DNA of 64,000 nucleotides from Tolypocladium sp. Sup5 PDA-1 (Eukaryota; Ascomycota; Sordariomycetes; Hypocreales; Ophiocordycipitaceae). Location: contig JPHH03000039.1 in the NCBI GenBank assembly GCA_000750105.3, forward strand, positions 186,001 through 250,000, written 5' to 3'. Made by a program: the position numbers and the translations under genes. The notes under the pieces were generated by a model. The model had not been told where the DNA came from, did not search any database, and was given only the letters and a program-made list of their open reading frames with translations. Shown in pieces: positions 1-9,621 of this stretch. Every line of letters starts with the position of its first letter. Within the stretch, counting starts at the first letter, position 1.

Positions 1-260
1 AAAGTAAACTTCCGGGCCTCTGAGAGCATCGCGGACCTCATGGTTGCATGGGGTTGAGGGCGCATCGCAGCGACGGCGTCGTCTCTGTTGGCAATCGTTC
101 TTGCTCGTCGGCTGCCGCATGGACTAGCCCATTTGGCTTCGGGCTGAGCTGGCCCGGCGGCTGCCACAACGCGCACCCTGCGACCGTCAAAGTATATATG
201 CCCTCAGGGCGTGCTGTTGACATCGCCAAACTGCGTCGTCGTGGACGCTCATTTCTTTTG

Positions 261-301
261 GCAGCAGCAGCACAGCAACAGCAGCACAGCAACAGCAGCA
301 G
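261..301. repeat. CAG-rich trinucleotide repeat
   Basis: About 41 bases made of CAG and CAACAG/CACAG units. It is a non-coding microsatellite as far as I can tell, because the frames through it have no family resemblance. Confidence 0.8.
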
Positions 302-463
302 GCGAGGCGAGGCCACAACTGCCCACCGTCATCTGCCGCCGCCCCGCTGGGCCGGAACATGATCCCGCATGATGTCGGCATGGCTGCCCTGCTGGCCCCC
401 GTCCGTACCGTGCAAGGCGGGACCCTCGTGGTGACTGGGGCTGTTTAATTCAACTTGCAAATT

Positions 464-480
464 TTCTCTCTCTCTCTCTC
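464..480. repeat. CT dinucleotide microsatellite
   Basis: An uninterrupted TC/CT run following a short T stretch, in the gene-free region. Confidence 0.85.
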
Positions 481-1818
481 TTTGCACGAGGTCGAGATGC
501 GTACGGATACATATATGTCTTCGTGCGAGTACACATACTCCGTAGCGCCTAGTTTGAGACGGCAGCGTCCGTGCCGGCACTGCTGCTGCGTTGTTACATG
601 GCGGCACCCTCACGTACATGTGCGCCGTCAGAAACCACTGGGGCCCTGACTGAAACCAGAAGCACAGACGGGAGCCCTTCGACACCAACAACGGCGTTCA
701 TGTCGCAACCGGATGCGCAAACAAAACAAAGGAGCAGAAAAAGCATAAAACGGCAGCGGGCCATCGTGATCACCCGCCAGCCACCTCGACTCGTGCCGCG
801 GTCCCCTGTTTCACTGCGGAAAAAAAAGCGAATTTGCTGTCTTGGCACTCGAGAGGCTCCTCTTTCGTCCATTGCCTTTCTCTGGCATTGGCTTTGCCCC
901 CTCCGCAGCGGATCGAGCACCACATTTGAGGCCGCAGGAGGGCTCACACACGTGGGTGACTTCCAGAACGGCCCTAGCCCCCGCGAGCGCCCAGGTACTG
1001 CCAGTAAGGTATCCCCGTAGTTCTCCATAGCTGAGCGCATAAGGTAATAAGGCAACCGTCGAAGAAAGGCCGATGCCGAAGTCGAATTGGCACGGCTGGC
1101 GGCGGGCAAAGGCGGGTCTGGAGGCTTGCTGTTGGCCTGAAGCCATCGGCGCTGTGCGTTGAGTTTGCCGTGGACTTGGACTTGGGAAGGCGTCCGTCCT
1201 TGGCTGGTCGGAGCTTGGGTGTCTTGGTGCGCACCTCGCCGACGATTCCGGGCGGTGGTTCGGCGCGACGCCGCCGAGCTCGACCTGGTTTGCGGTGCGC
1301 ACTGGCTGTAAACAAGCCAATGTGACCTCCTTAGGAGGCAAATAGTGGCATCGTCGATATACAGCCATGTATGCACTCGTGGCTGCGAGTGTGCATGGCT
1401 TGCATTCCCGTCACCTGTGGCAGCGGCGAGGCGGAAGGTTGGTTGCACCGCTAGTATCCGTACGCCGCATCGCACACGTCACGGCAAGTAGTAGTACTCG
1501 TATATCCATCCATCTCGTCCGAAGTGGCATTGCGCGCGGCCGGCGGGCATGTGCGAGTTGCCGCGGCCGTGGGCGGCTTGAAGCAACCACGGAGACCGAG
1601 GCGTGGGGATGCGTCACCGTGCTTCCCGCAGCGGCGCGTCACGTGCAAGGCACCTAACGCACGGGGCGACATTGGATGGCAGCAGAGGACGCAAAGCACC
1701 ACCAACAAATGCCCAAGGCAGAGCCGAAAGGCGCAGGTGAAATAGAGCTGTCGGTGCAACCGCACTAGCAGCCAAGAGCGAGCTGCAGCCGCACAGCACC
1801 AGCACCAGAAGCGGCAGC

Positions 1819-1880
1819 GGCATGGATGGGGCATGGGGCATGGATGGAGGGCATGGGCGGGCATGGGCGAGCATGGGCGG
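1819..1880. repeat. GGCATGG minisatellite
   Basis: Seven or so degenerate units of GGCATGG, alternating with GATG and GC spacers, run tandemly for about 60 bases. The tract is G-rich on the plus strand and lies about 600 bases upstream of the SSN6 start codon. Confidence 0.75.
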
Positions 1881-2454
1881 CCCCGCTTCGCTTCGCCACG
1901 GCACGCCGGCGTGGGTCTAGTGTGCCCGTTCCCTCCCATTTTCATGGGTAAGGGGAGTTTGGAGGCCAGCAGCGCAGGTCCTTCCTCCACCACAGCCTCT
2001 CCCCAATTACCCGTCCGTTTTCTTCTTCCTCCCTCACCACCAATTTCGTCAACCCGAGCGAGACGGCTTCGTCGGAGCAGGCCAGCCTCGATCCCACGAC
2101 GACATCGCCGGCCACGTTGCATCTGGCCGCGTGCCTCACACCCGCCCGCCCCTGCCTTCTGTCTCTACAGCCGGCTTCTCGCTGCTTGTGCCCTTGTTAA
2201 TCCCGGTGGCTGCGCCTTGAGCCGCCTGTTGGATGCGCCTCTGCACCCGCGCCTGGCCATCACCACCGAGGCATTGAACTTCGTCCCGTCTCTGCACCCA
2301 GGCCTGCGTGCGAGCGCCGCCGTCTCTGGGTCACTTGCGCCATTCCCTCCGCCCCGGATCGAATCACCCCGTACAGCTGTTCACCGCACGGCCACGACTA
2401 TTTAATCGCCGCCTGGGATAGCTCCAATTCCAACCCCAACCTCAACTCCTCGCC

Positions 2455-5393
2455 ATGGCGAACCATCACCCGTCGCCCACCATGATGCAGATGCAGCATC
2501 AGGTCCAGGTGGCCCCTCCCCAGAATGTCCAACCCGGCCATTTTGCCCCCTCGCACCAGATTGCCGCCATGAACGAGGCAGTCTGGTTGCAGATTGGTAC
2601 GTTGTGCCTCGTCCCCTGGACATGAGACAACACTGACAGCGCTGCAGGCAGCTTCTCGGAACTCTTGCGCGTCCCCGACGAGGCGATGCACGCATACGAG
2701 CGGGCTCTGCAGGCCAACCCCAACTCCACTGCTGCCATGAACGCCATAGGCATGCTGCTCAAGGGTCGCGAGGCCTTTGACAAGGCGCTCGAGTTCTTCC
2801 GAGCCATCGTTCAGCTGGAGCAGAACAACGGCGAAGCGTGGGGAAATCTCGGTATGCCATGCCGCAATCTCGCTCCATTCCCGATGCGCTAACAGTCGCG
2901 ACAGGTCACTGCTATCTCATGACCGAGAACCTCCAAAAAGCATATGATGCCTATCAACAGGCACTCGTAAACCTCAGAGACCCCAAGGTTAGTCCCAGGC
3001 ATCTCACTGAGCGCGAGAGGCACGCTAACGCTCGGAAAGGATCCAATGCTCTGGTATGGCATCGGCATTCTCTACGACCGCTACGGCAGCTATGACTATG
3101 CCGAGGAGGCCTTCTCGCAGGTCATGCAGATCCAACCAGATTTCGAAAAGGCCAACGAAATTTACTTCCGCCTGGGCATAATCTACAAGCAGCAGTCCAA
3201 GTTTAACCAGAGCCTCGAGGTAAGGTTGCATGCGTGCAGATCCGGCGAACGGTTACTGACCCGCGCCTAGTGCTTCAAGTATATTGTGAACTCGCCTCCT
3301 GGGCCCCTCACCCAGGAGGACATCTGGTTTCAAATTGGACATGTCCACGAGCAGCAAAAAGACGTAAGCAATGATTCACGGATGCACTGTTGACTCTGCA
3401 GCTGACATTTCATCTAGTTCGACAGCGCTAAGGCCGCCTATCAGCGTGTTCTGGACCACTCCCCCAACCACGCCAAGGTACTCCAGCAGCTGGGCTGGCT
3501 GCATCACCAGCAGAGCAACGCCTATGAAACCCAGGACAGGGCAATCCAGTACCTGGAAAAGTCCGTCGGCGCTGGTAGGTCTACCCGGATCACTCACCTC
3601 GACGCAATCGTCGACGCAATCGACTAACGCGCCCGCAGACAACTCGGACGCTCAGAGCTGGTACCTCCTGGGTCGGTGTTACATGTCCCAGCAGAAGTAC
3701 CCCAAGGCGTACGAAGCCTACCAGCAAGCCGTGTACCGCGACGGAAAGAACCCGACATTCTGGTGCTCTATCGGCGTCCTCTACTACCAGATTAACCAAT
3801 ACCGAGATGCCCTGGACGCGTACTCTCGAGCTATCAGATTGAACCCGTATATCTCGGAGGTTTGGTATGACCTGGGTACCTTGGTAAGCTTGTCTCCCCC
3901 TCCACTCTAAATTTCCGATGCTGACTCTCCCCAAGTATGAATCTTGTAACAACCAGATTGCCGATGCGCTGGATGCGTATCAGAGGGCCGCCGAGCTTGA
4001 TCCGGGTAACCCTCACATCAAGGCCCGCCTCCAGCTTCTCCGCTCCGGCGGCAACAGCGGCGGCCCGCCACCCGCACCTCAACCGGCTGATGTGCACCCT
4101 CAGGCTTATCAGGCCGCCGGTCCTACCGGTCCTGTCGGTCCTCAGTGGGGAGGCTCCGCGCAGCAGCCTCCCTCCAACGTGCCCCCCCCGGGCCAGGCCG
4201 GTGCTGGAGAGAACTGGGCACGTGGGCTGTCCAACGTCAACCCGCCCCCTCAGCCTCCCAATCCCTATGAGGGCCGGGAGCAGTTCCGTGGCCCGCCTCC
4301 ACCCCCGCAACGCCAGCCTAGTCCGATGCAGGAGCCGCCGATGCGGCAGCCCTACCCGGATGCCGTCCGGGGCGGACCCTCTCGCCGTGGTCCATCACCG
4401 GGCCCGGCATCGCACCAATACTCGCATGGCCCTCCTCCCCCCCCTCCTCCCCCATCGCAGGGCCCGCCCCCTACTGACCGACGAGTCGCCAACCCCAACT
4501 GGGCCGGACCTACCCCGTCCGCAACCGCCCCTCCGTCAAGCAATGCAAACGGAGCCATCCCCCCGCCCAACGGCATGGCACCTTTCAGGCCGAACAGCAG
4601 CCCTCGCGCTGACGGTCGTGGTGGCCACGATAACCGGATGCCGTCGCCCAAGTCTGCTTACCCTCAGCACCAAGCGCCGCCTCCGGCTTATGTTCACCAC
4701 CCGGAAGCCCCACCGCAAGCTGCCCCCGAGAGCGGACCGGCTCCTGCGCCGGCCGCGCCCGAGCCCCCTCCTCAGCGCATGGATGACCGTCCCCCCTCGG
4801 TCGGCCCCAAGCGGATGCGAGAGTGGGAGGAAGAGTCTGCTGCCAAGAAGCAGGCAAACGAGGAGAATCGAGCACGCCTCGACGACATGAGGCATCGAAG
4901 ACCCTCCACCCCTCCTCGTGATGCGTACCGCCGCAATTCTTCCGAGGCTCGTCGTGTCGATGAGCAGCGCCGCGGCGAGGAGCCAAGGAAGGCAGAAGAG
5001 CCCCGTCCACAAAACGAGAGCTACCATCCCTCCGAGGCGGCGCATCGCCCTCAGCCTGTTGGCCCTAGCCAACTCCCGCCCATGCAACAGGCTTCCAGCG
5101 CCATGCAGGGTGTGGTACAGGAGAAGCCGCAGGCTGGGCCGACTCCCAAGGAGGAGCGGCCCTCGAATGAGCAGGCTCCTCCACCTCCTGTGGCCCCTGC
5201 TGCAGTGGAGCCCGAGCGAGCAGCCCGGAAAATGGATGTTGACGAGGATTATGACGATAGCGGGGAAGACGACAAGAAGGCAGCTCTCACCAATGGGTCT
5301 GCCCCTGCTCCGGGGTCCACGGATGGGAAGACCTCTACGCCTACGAGCGCTGGAGTCAATGGCTCCTCTGGTGCTGTTACAAAAACCGAGTAA
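2455..5393 (+). CDS. SSN6: Cyc8/Ssn6-type TPR transcriptional co-repressor subunit
   Basis: Eight exons: 2455-2596, 2648-2851, 2905-2987, 3040-3219, 3271-3363, 3418-3574, 3639-3883 and 3936-5393 (853 aa). The first half (about residues 40-395) is a continuous run of tetratricopeptide repeats, for example the segments around WYGIGILYDRYGSYDYAEEA and SWYLLGRCYMSQQKYPKAYE. This is the Ssn6 signature. In the family these TPRs bind Tup1 and DNA-bound repressors to form the Tup1-Cyc8 co-repressor in the nucleus. The second half is proline-, glutamine- and charge-rich and probably disordered, ending in an acidic stretch (MDVDEDYDDSGEDDKK), as in fungal orthologues. All introns are 51-64 nt with GT-AG ends and agree in phase. 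The start is the first ATG in a good context and is followed by a short His/Met/Gln-rich lead. Identification is firm; the exact function in this fungus is inferred from orthology. Confidence 0.93.
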
Positions 5394-5978
5394 AGCGTGG
5401 ACTGGTAAGGCAAGGAGGGTAGTTTAATGAGCTCTTAAAGATTCTACGGCAAGTTCGTTCATGTCTTCCTCGATGTATACCATGCCGGGCAAGTATAGTT
5501 TTCCTTTTGTCTTGGGGTTTCTCGGTCGATGGCGAGGGGCCACCGTCCTTGCTTTCTTTTTGGCTACACAGCCGCCAGCGAACGATATCCGTGGTATAGG
5601 TAGTTACGTGGGTAGCTTCTCAATCAATGGTTTCTACATTGCAAACATCCGATGCGCGGCCTGCCGTTGGTTGTTTCGACTTGAACACGCACTCAACCTG
5701 TCAACTTGCATGCTCTCGTAGTGCATAGCGTGAAGTCACGTGACCAGAGCCGGGCTTGCGCTTGGTCTGTCGGTGAGCCTTCGGTGAAGATGTTGCCCTG
5801 GTGCGACGACCCGCACTTGTCGAATTGGGGTAGGCGCTGACGCACGGACCACCCCACTGTCTCCCACGGCGCTCGCTTAAAATTTCGCCCACAAATTGTT
5901 CAAAAACCCTCTCGTCCTCTTGCAGCACGCAGGCTTGTCAACTTCCCATACTAACCCTCAACCACCCAGTCGCCCAAA
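5394..5978. other. SSN6 3' region and RPL3 promoter
   Basis: About 585 bases between two plus-strand genes, with no supported ORF. It must hold the SSN6 3'UTR and the RPL3 promoter. The visible regulatory candidate is the CACGTG palindrome listed separately. Confidence 0.6.
5735..5744. promoter_or_regulatory. CACGTG (Cbf1/E-box type) palindrome upstream of RPL3
   Basis: GTCACGTGAC is a perfect 10-base palindrome 235 bases before the RPL3 ATG. CACGTG is the core bound by Cbf1-type bHLH factors, which are known to act at ribosomal protein genes in some ascomycete yeasts. Binding here is inferred from the motif alone. Confidence 0.45.
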
Positions 5979-7408
5979 ATGAGTGTACGTGGCCATCAAC
6001 GCCGAACCCCCTCACGACGATGCTAATACTATGACAGCACCGGAAGTTCGAGGCTCCCCGACACGGCTCCCTGGCCTTCCTGCCGCGGAAGCGCGCTGCC
6101 CGCCACCGCGGCAAGGTCAAGTCGTAAGTTTTTTCCTCTGCTCCCGGAGCCATGAGGACTTGCCCGAATGGCACAAGACGGGCACAATGGCTAATCAATC
6201 GGCATTGCAGCTTCCCCAAGGATGACCCCAAGAAGCCCGTCCACCTGACCGCCGCCATGGGCTACAAGGCCGGCATGACCACGATCGTTCGTGACCTCGA
6301 CCGACCCGGCGCCAAGGCGAACAAGAAGGAAGTTGTCGAGGCCGTCACGGTCGTCGATACGCCACCTGTACGAACAATGCAGCCCGCTTGGCTTTGTGCC
6401 TATGGCTAACATCTTTTCTTTAGATGATCGTTGTTGGTCTTGTTGGCTACATCGAGACTCCCCGTGGTCTCCGATCCCTCACCACCGTGTGGGCCGAGCA
6501 CTTGAGCGACGAGGTCAAGCGCCGGTTCTACAAGAACTGGTACAAGAGCAAGAAGAAGGCCTTCACCAAGTACGCCAAGAAGCACTCCGAGAGCAGCGGC
6601 TCCTCCATCACCCGCGAGCTCGAGCGCATCAAGAAGTACTGCACTGTCGTCCGTGTTCTCGCCCACACCCAGATCCGCAAGACGCCCCTCAAGCAGAAGA
6701 AGGCCCACCTCATGGAGATCCAGCTCAACGGTGGCTCCATCGCCGACAAGGTCCAGTTCGGTCAGGACCTCTTCGAGAAGCCCGTCTCCATCGACTCCAT
6801 CTTCGAGCAGGATGAGATGATTGACGTGATCGCTGTCACCAAGGGCCACGGCTTCAACGGTGTTACTGCCCGTTGGGGTACCAAGAAGCTGCCACGCAAG
6901 ACCCACAAGGGTCTGCGAAAGGTCGCTTGTATCGGTGCCTGGCATCCTTCTCACGTCCAGTGGACTGTTGCCCGTGCTGGTCAGATGGGTTACCACCACC
7001 GTACCTCGGTCAACCACAAGGTTTACCGAATTGGCAAGGGCGATGCCGAGGACAGCGCCTCCACCGAGGTCGACGTCACCAAGAAGAAGATCACTCCGTA
7101 AGTTGCAGCCCTTTCACTCGCCCAGTTTGCGACGCAATTGCTAACAACCGACTAGTCTGGGTGGCTTCGTCCGCTATGGTGAGGTCAACAACGACTTCGT
7201 CATGGTCAAGGGCTCTGTTCCTGGTGTCAAGAAGCGTGTCATGACTCTGCGCAAGTCCATGTTCATCCACACCTCGCGCAGGGCTCTGGAGAAGATCAAC
7301 CTCAAGTGGATCGACACCTCGTCCGAGTTTGGACATGGTGCTTTCCAGACGCCGGCGGAGAAGAAGCAGTACCAGGGTACCCTCAAGAAGGATCTGGCTT
7401 CCGCGTAA
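5979..7408 (+). CDS. RPL3: 60S ribosomal protein L3 (uL3)
   Basis: Five coding exons: 5979-5984, 6038-6123, 6211-6367, 6424-7097 and 7156-7408 (391 aa, close to the usual 387-400). The product starts MSHRKFEAPRHGSLAFLPRK and carries the L3 signatures AMGYKAGMTT, VTKGHGFNGVTARWGTKKLP and GAWHPSHVQWTVARAGQMGY. The conserved tryptophan and His loops that contact the peptidyl-transferase centre are present. Codon use is strongly biased to C-ending codons, as expected for a highly expressed gene. The first coding exon is only ATG AGT. Splicing it to the CACCGG exon restores the universal L3 N-terminus, which fixes the start. The gene has four introns near its 5' half, a pattern frequent in fungal ribosomal protein genes. 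Confidence 0.97.
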
Positions 7409-7786
7409 ACAGCGGCGGCTTGTTTCCTTTCGTGTCTTGGCCATTGCATCGGTGTCGAGGGTTGGTTTTTTCAGCTGGGTTGGGATTCATAATGGGATGA
7501 ACAAAAAGCTCCAGCTAGAGGGACGTATGAACAATCGAAACGAGATTCCCAATTACCAAGCTGCACCGTATTCGAATGCCGCTGCGTGACCCATTCCACC
7601 TGACGATGAAATGTGCCTACTGTTCAGTGGTTCTGTAGTTTGTGTGATGGACATGGATGCCAGCTAGACTTACCTTGACGTCACCCCCACTTTTGAGCGA
7701 CCAAAGCAGGGCAGCCCAATGTTATACCATTCAAGAACTCTCGACCTCTTTATCACATAACCTACCTATGTTCGTGGCATTTCTAC
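7409..7786. other. intergenic, RPL3 3' region and promoter of the next gene
   Basis: About 380 bases with no supported gene. A perfect CRE-type palindrome (TGACGTCA) lies at 7676-7683. Confidence 0.6.
7676..7683. promoter_or_regulatory. CRE palindrome TGACGTCA
   Basis: A perfect 8-base ATF/CREB-type site 104 bases before the ATG at 7787. Atf1/Sko1-type bZIP proteins bind this core in fungi. Use at this promoter is inferred only from sequence and position. Confidence 0.4.
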
Positions 7787-8592
7787 ATGTACGCTAGCCC
7801 CCAACGACTTTTGTTAGCGACTGCGCGGGGAACTATATCGCCGGCTTCATTTGTGCCCGCACGAAGCTTGACCCTGTGTAGAGCTCCTTCGTCGACCACG
7901 ACCACGACCACCTCGTCGCGACTCGCAGCCCCGGCTACCGCTCCCGGCGCACATCAATCGCTCGATCAACGACAGGGCTTCTCGAGCAGCCGACTTCTCG
8001 GAGAGAAGATGGCGAGCGACGAAGAGTACATGGCGTTCCTGGACAAGGCGAACAAGGACCTGAGCGAGGGGCAGGCGCGGGCGCGGGCGGAGCGGCAAGA
8101 GGTGGCCAAGACGGCGACGCTCAAGACGGTGGATGACTGGAGCGACGTGCCCAAGGTGATCGAGGAGGTGTGCAAGAGCGAGGTGTACATGAGCGAGGCG
8201 GATGAGCCGTTTGAGGTGGTGTCGCTGAAGTGGCACGGCAAGGACGGCCTGCCGAACGAATGTGCGTGGACCTCCCCTCTCCGGCGCAGCTAGGAGGGCT
8301 CGTCGTTTTTGTCTCAAGGGAGAGATGGCAAGCTGACGCATCTACAGTCGAATTCGCGGAGCTCATCAACCACTGGAGCCCCGAAAGCGCCGACGTCGAC
8401 ATCCTGGACCCGCTGGATTGGGACTCGCGTGGCCAGTACACCAAGGTGATCGAGGCGGTGCGGGAGGCGGGCCGGGGCAACGACGTGCGGGTGTACCGCG
8501 TCGGGCGGGATCGCACGAGGGTTGAGTACTGGGTCGTTACGAGCGAGGAGGGGAGGCTTGTGGGCGCGAAGGCCCTGGCGATTGAAAGCTGA
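7787..8592 (+). CDS. conserved fungal protein, probable mitochondrial import signal
   Basis: Two exons, 7787-8261 and 8348-8592 (239 aa). The intron has a GTGCGT donor and a CTACAG acceptor, and splicing gives NEFEFAELINHW. I do not recognise a characterised domain. The first 70 residues are rich in Arg, Ser, Thr and Ala and nearly free of acidic residues (MYASPQRLLLATARG...), as in a mitochondrial targeting sequence. The mature part seems to begin near MASDEEYMAFLDKANKDL. A mixed alpha/beta region follows, with acidic and basic clusters and a C-terminal strand-rich end (VYRVGRDRTRVEYWVVTSEE). The second ATG, at codon 75, could give a cytosolic form. It lies 378 bases downstream of RPL3 on the same strand, with no functional link visible. 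The gene is credible because of its coding bias and clean splice junction; its function is unknown. Confidence 0.72.
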
Positions 8593-9258
8593 GCGCCAAT
8601 CTAGACGGGCGCGGGAGGGGAGGATGGTTATGGGAAGGGAGAGGCTACGCCCAATCCTTACCTATGGGAAGGGAGGTGCTACGCTAGATTGGGCGGCGGG
8701 GAGGTAACTACCTTATGCTATCGACTAGGAATCGCAGCTGTGCTTGTTGTCTCTGTGGGGGAATCAAGTAGAGATCCCAGACTTGTGGTGAGCTCACCTG
8801 CCGCCATATCATTGCCGCAGTACCACGAGAGCTGACCGGCGAGCCATGTCCTCTCTGGCTGGAGACGGCTCGGATACCAGAGCTCCGGTACAAAGCCAGC
8901 AGAATGGCAGCTCTCCCCCAAGACCCGCTCCCGAAGAGGCCGCCTCGAGGAGCAGGGCGTGGAGATGCACGCCACAACCTTCACCACCCGCGTCACAACC
9001 CATATATGCCAAAATAACATTCATCCTCCCAGCGAAGTAGCTACAGGCGTAGCCATCTCCCCATCGTAGCTTACACCCCCAAACGTAAGCTCACCTTAGC
9101 TAGAATTCTGCCATAAGAGGCCTTCGCTTGGACTTTTTTTTTGTTGCTCGGGAGGTTGCGTGTTCGAATCCCGCGATATAGCTTCGTATAAGCTGGTGCT
9201 GCATGCGTGGATTTGTCCATTATAGGCGCCTCGTTTACGTCCTCTTGGCTATATATTT
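8593..9258. other. intergenic region with short repeats and a tRNA-like B box
   Basis: No gene supported. The first 100 bases hold a 13-base direct repeat and a 9-base inverted repeat (listed separately). Further on, GTTCGAATCCC (9162-9172) resembles the internal B box of RNA polymerase III genes, but no cloverleaf can be built around it. Base composition becomes more AT-rich after about 9000. Confidence 0.55.
8596..8692. repeat. nested inverted and direct short repeats
   Basis: CCAATCTAG (8596-8604) and its exact reverse complement CTAGATTGG (8684-8692) flank two copies of TATGGGAAGGGAG (8629-8641 and 8663-8675), each followed shortly by GCTACGC. The cluster starts just after the stop codon of the preceding gene. 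Confidence 0.7.
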
Positions 9259-9621
9259 TTGTCAAGTAAAAAAGGTACAGGAAACTTGCTAGGCGGCACT
9301 AAAACGAATGTGCCTGACGATCTTCACACCAGCATTGGCGGTAGCAAGATGGCAAGTTTGACAAGTCAGTCGGTCAGGATCTTGGCTGGCCCCAACATGT
9401 TTGAGCGGGCATACTCGTACTTCTTTGACCCTGCTATCAAGACCGACGACGAGTTCAAATGGCTGACAAAGCTGCTTGTCCAGGGTAATGCAATGAGGCT
9501 GAGGAGGCTGAGTTGTCAGGCATCAAACTTGCCAAACCCCGCTCGCGTGGCCAACGGCTTGGACATCCTTTCTTCGTGCTGTCCCTCTTGGCGGTTCGGC
9601 ATCAATCATGCTTTTGGATAG
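9259..9621 (+). other. unidentified exon-like ORF
   Basis: An open frame of 120 codons without an ATG near its 5' end. It is preceded by a T-rich stretch ending in TTTGTCAAG, which could be an intron acceptor. Its first 80 residues look like real protein: balanced composition and hydrophobic spacing in the segment ILAGPNMFERAYSYFFDPAI. I cannot assign a family. A donor-like GGTAATG near 9484 and an acceptor-like TGTCAGG near 9522 would allow a further exon that runs into the start of the NLR gene. It may be a gene fragment, a decayed gene, or an exon of an unrecognised gene. Confidence 0.3.

Larger units (their letters stand above)
1..2454. other. gene-free upstream region of SSN6
   Basis: No ORF here resembles a protein family I recognise, and the open frames on both strands look like by-products of high GC content. 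The stretch holds a CAG-rich run, a CT run and a GGCATGG minisatellite (listed separately). The last 500 bases before the SSN6 start are pyrimidine-rich, as is common in fungal promoters and long 5' leaders. It most likely holds the SSN6 promoter and 5'UTR plus unannotated intergenic DNA. Confidence 0.6.

Noticed and set aside
594..1475. 293-codon minus-strand ORF
   Set aside because: Arg/Ser/Pro-rich composition, overlapping ORFs of similar length in other frames and no family motif; typical by-product of GC-rich DNA.
6124..6210. snoRNA within RPL3 intron 2
   Set aside because: A C-box-like ATGAGGA is present, but no D box or terminal stem was found.
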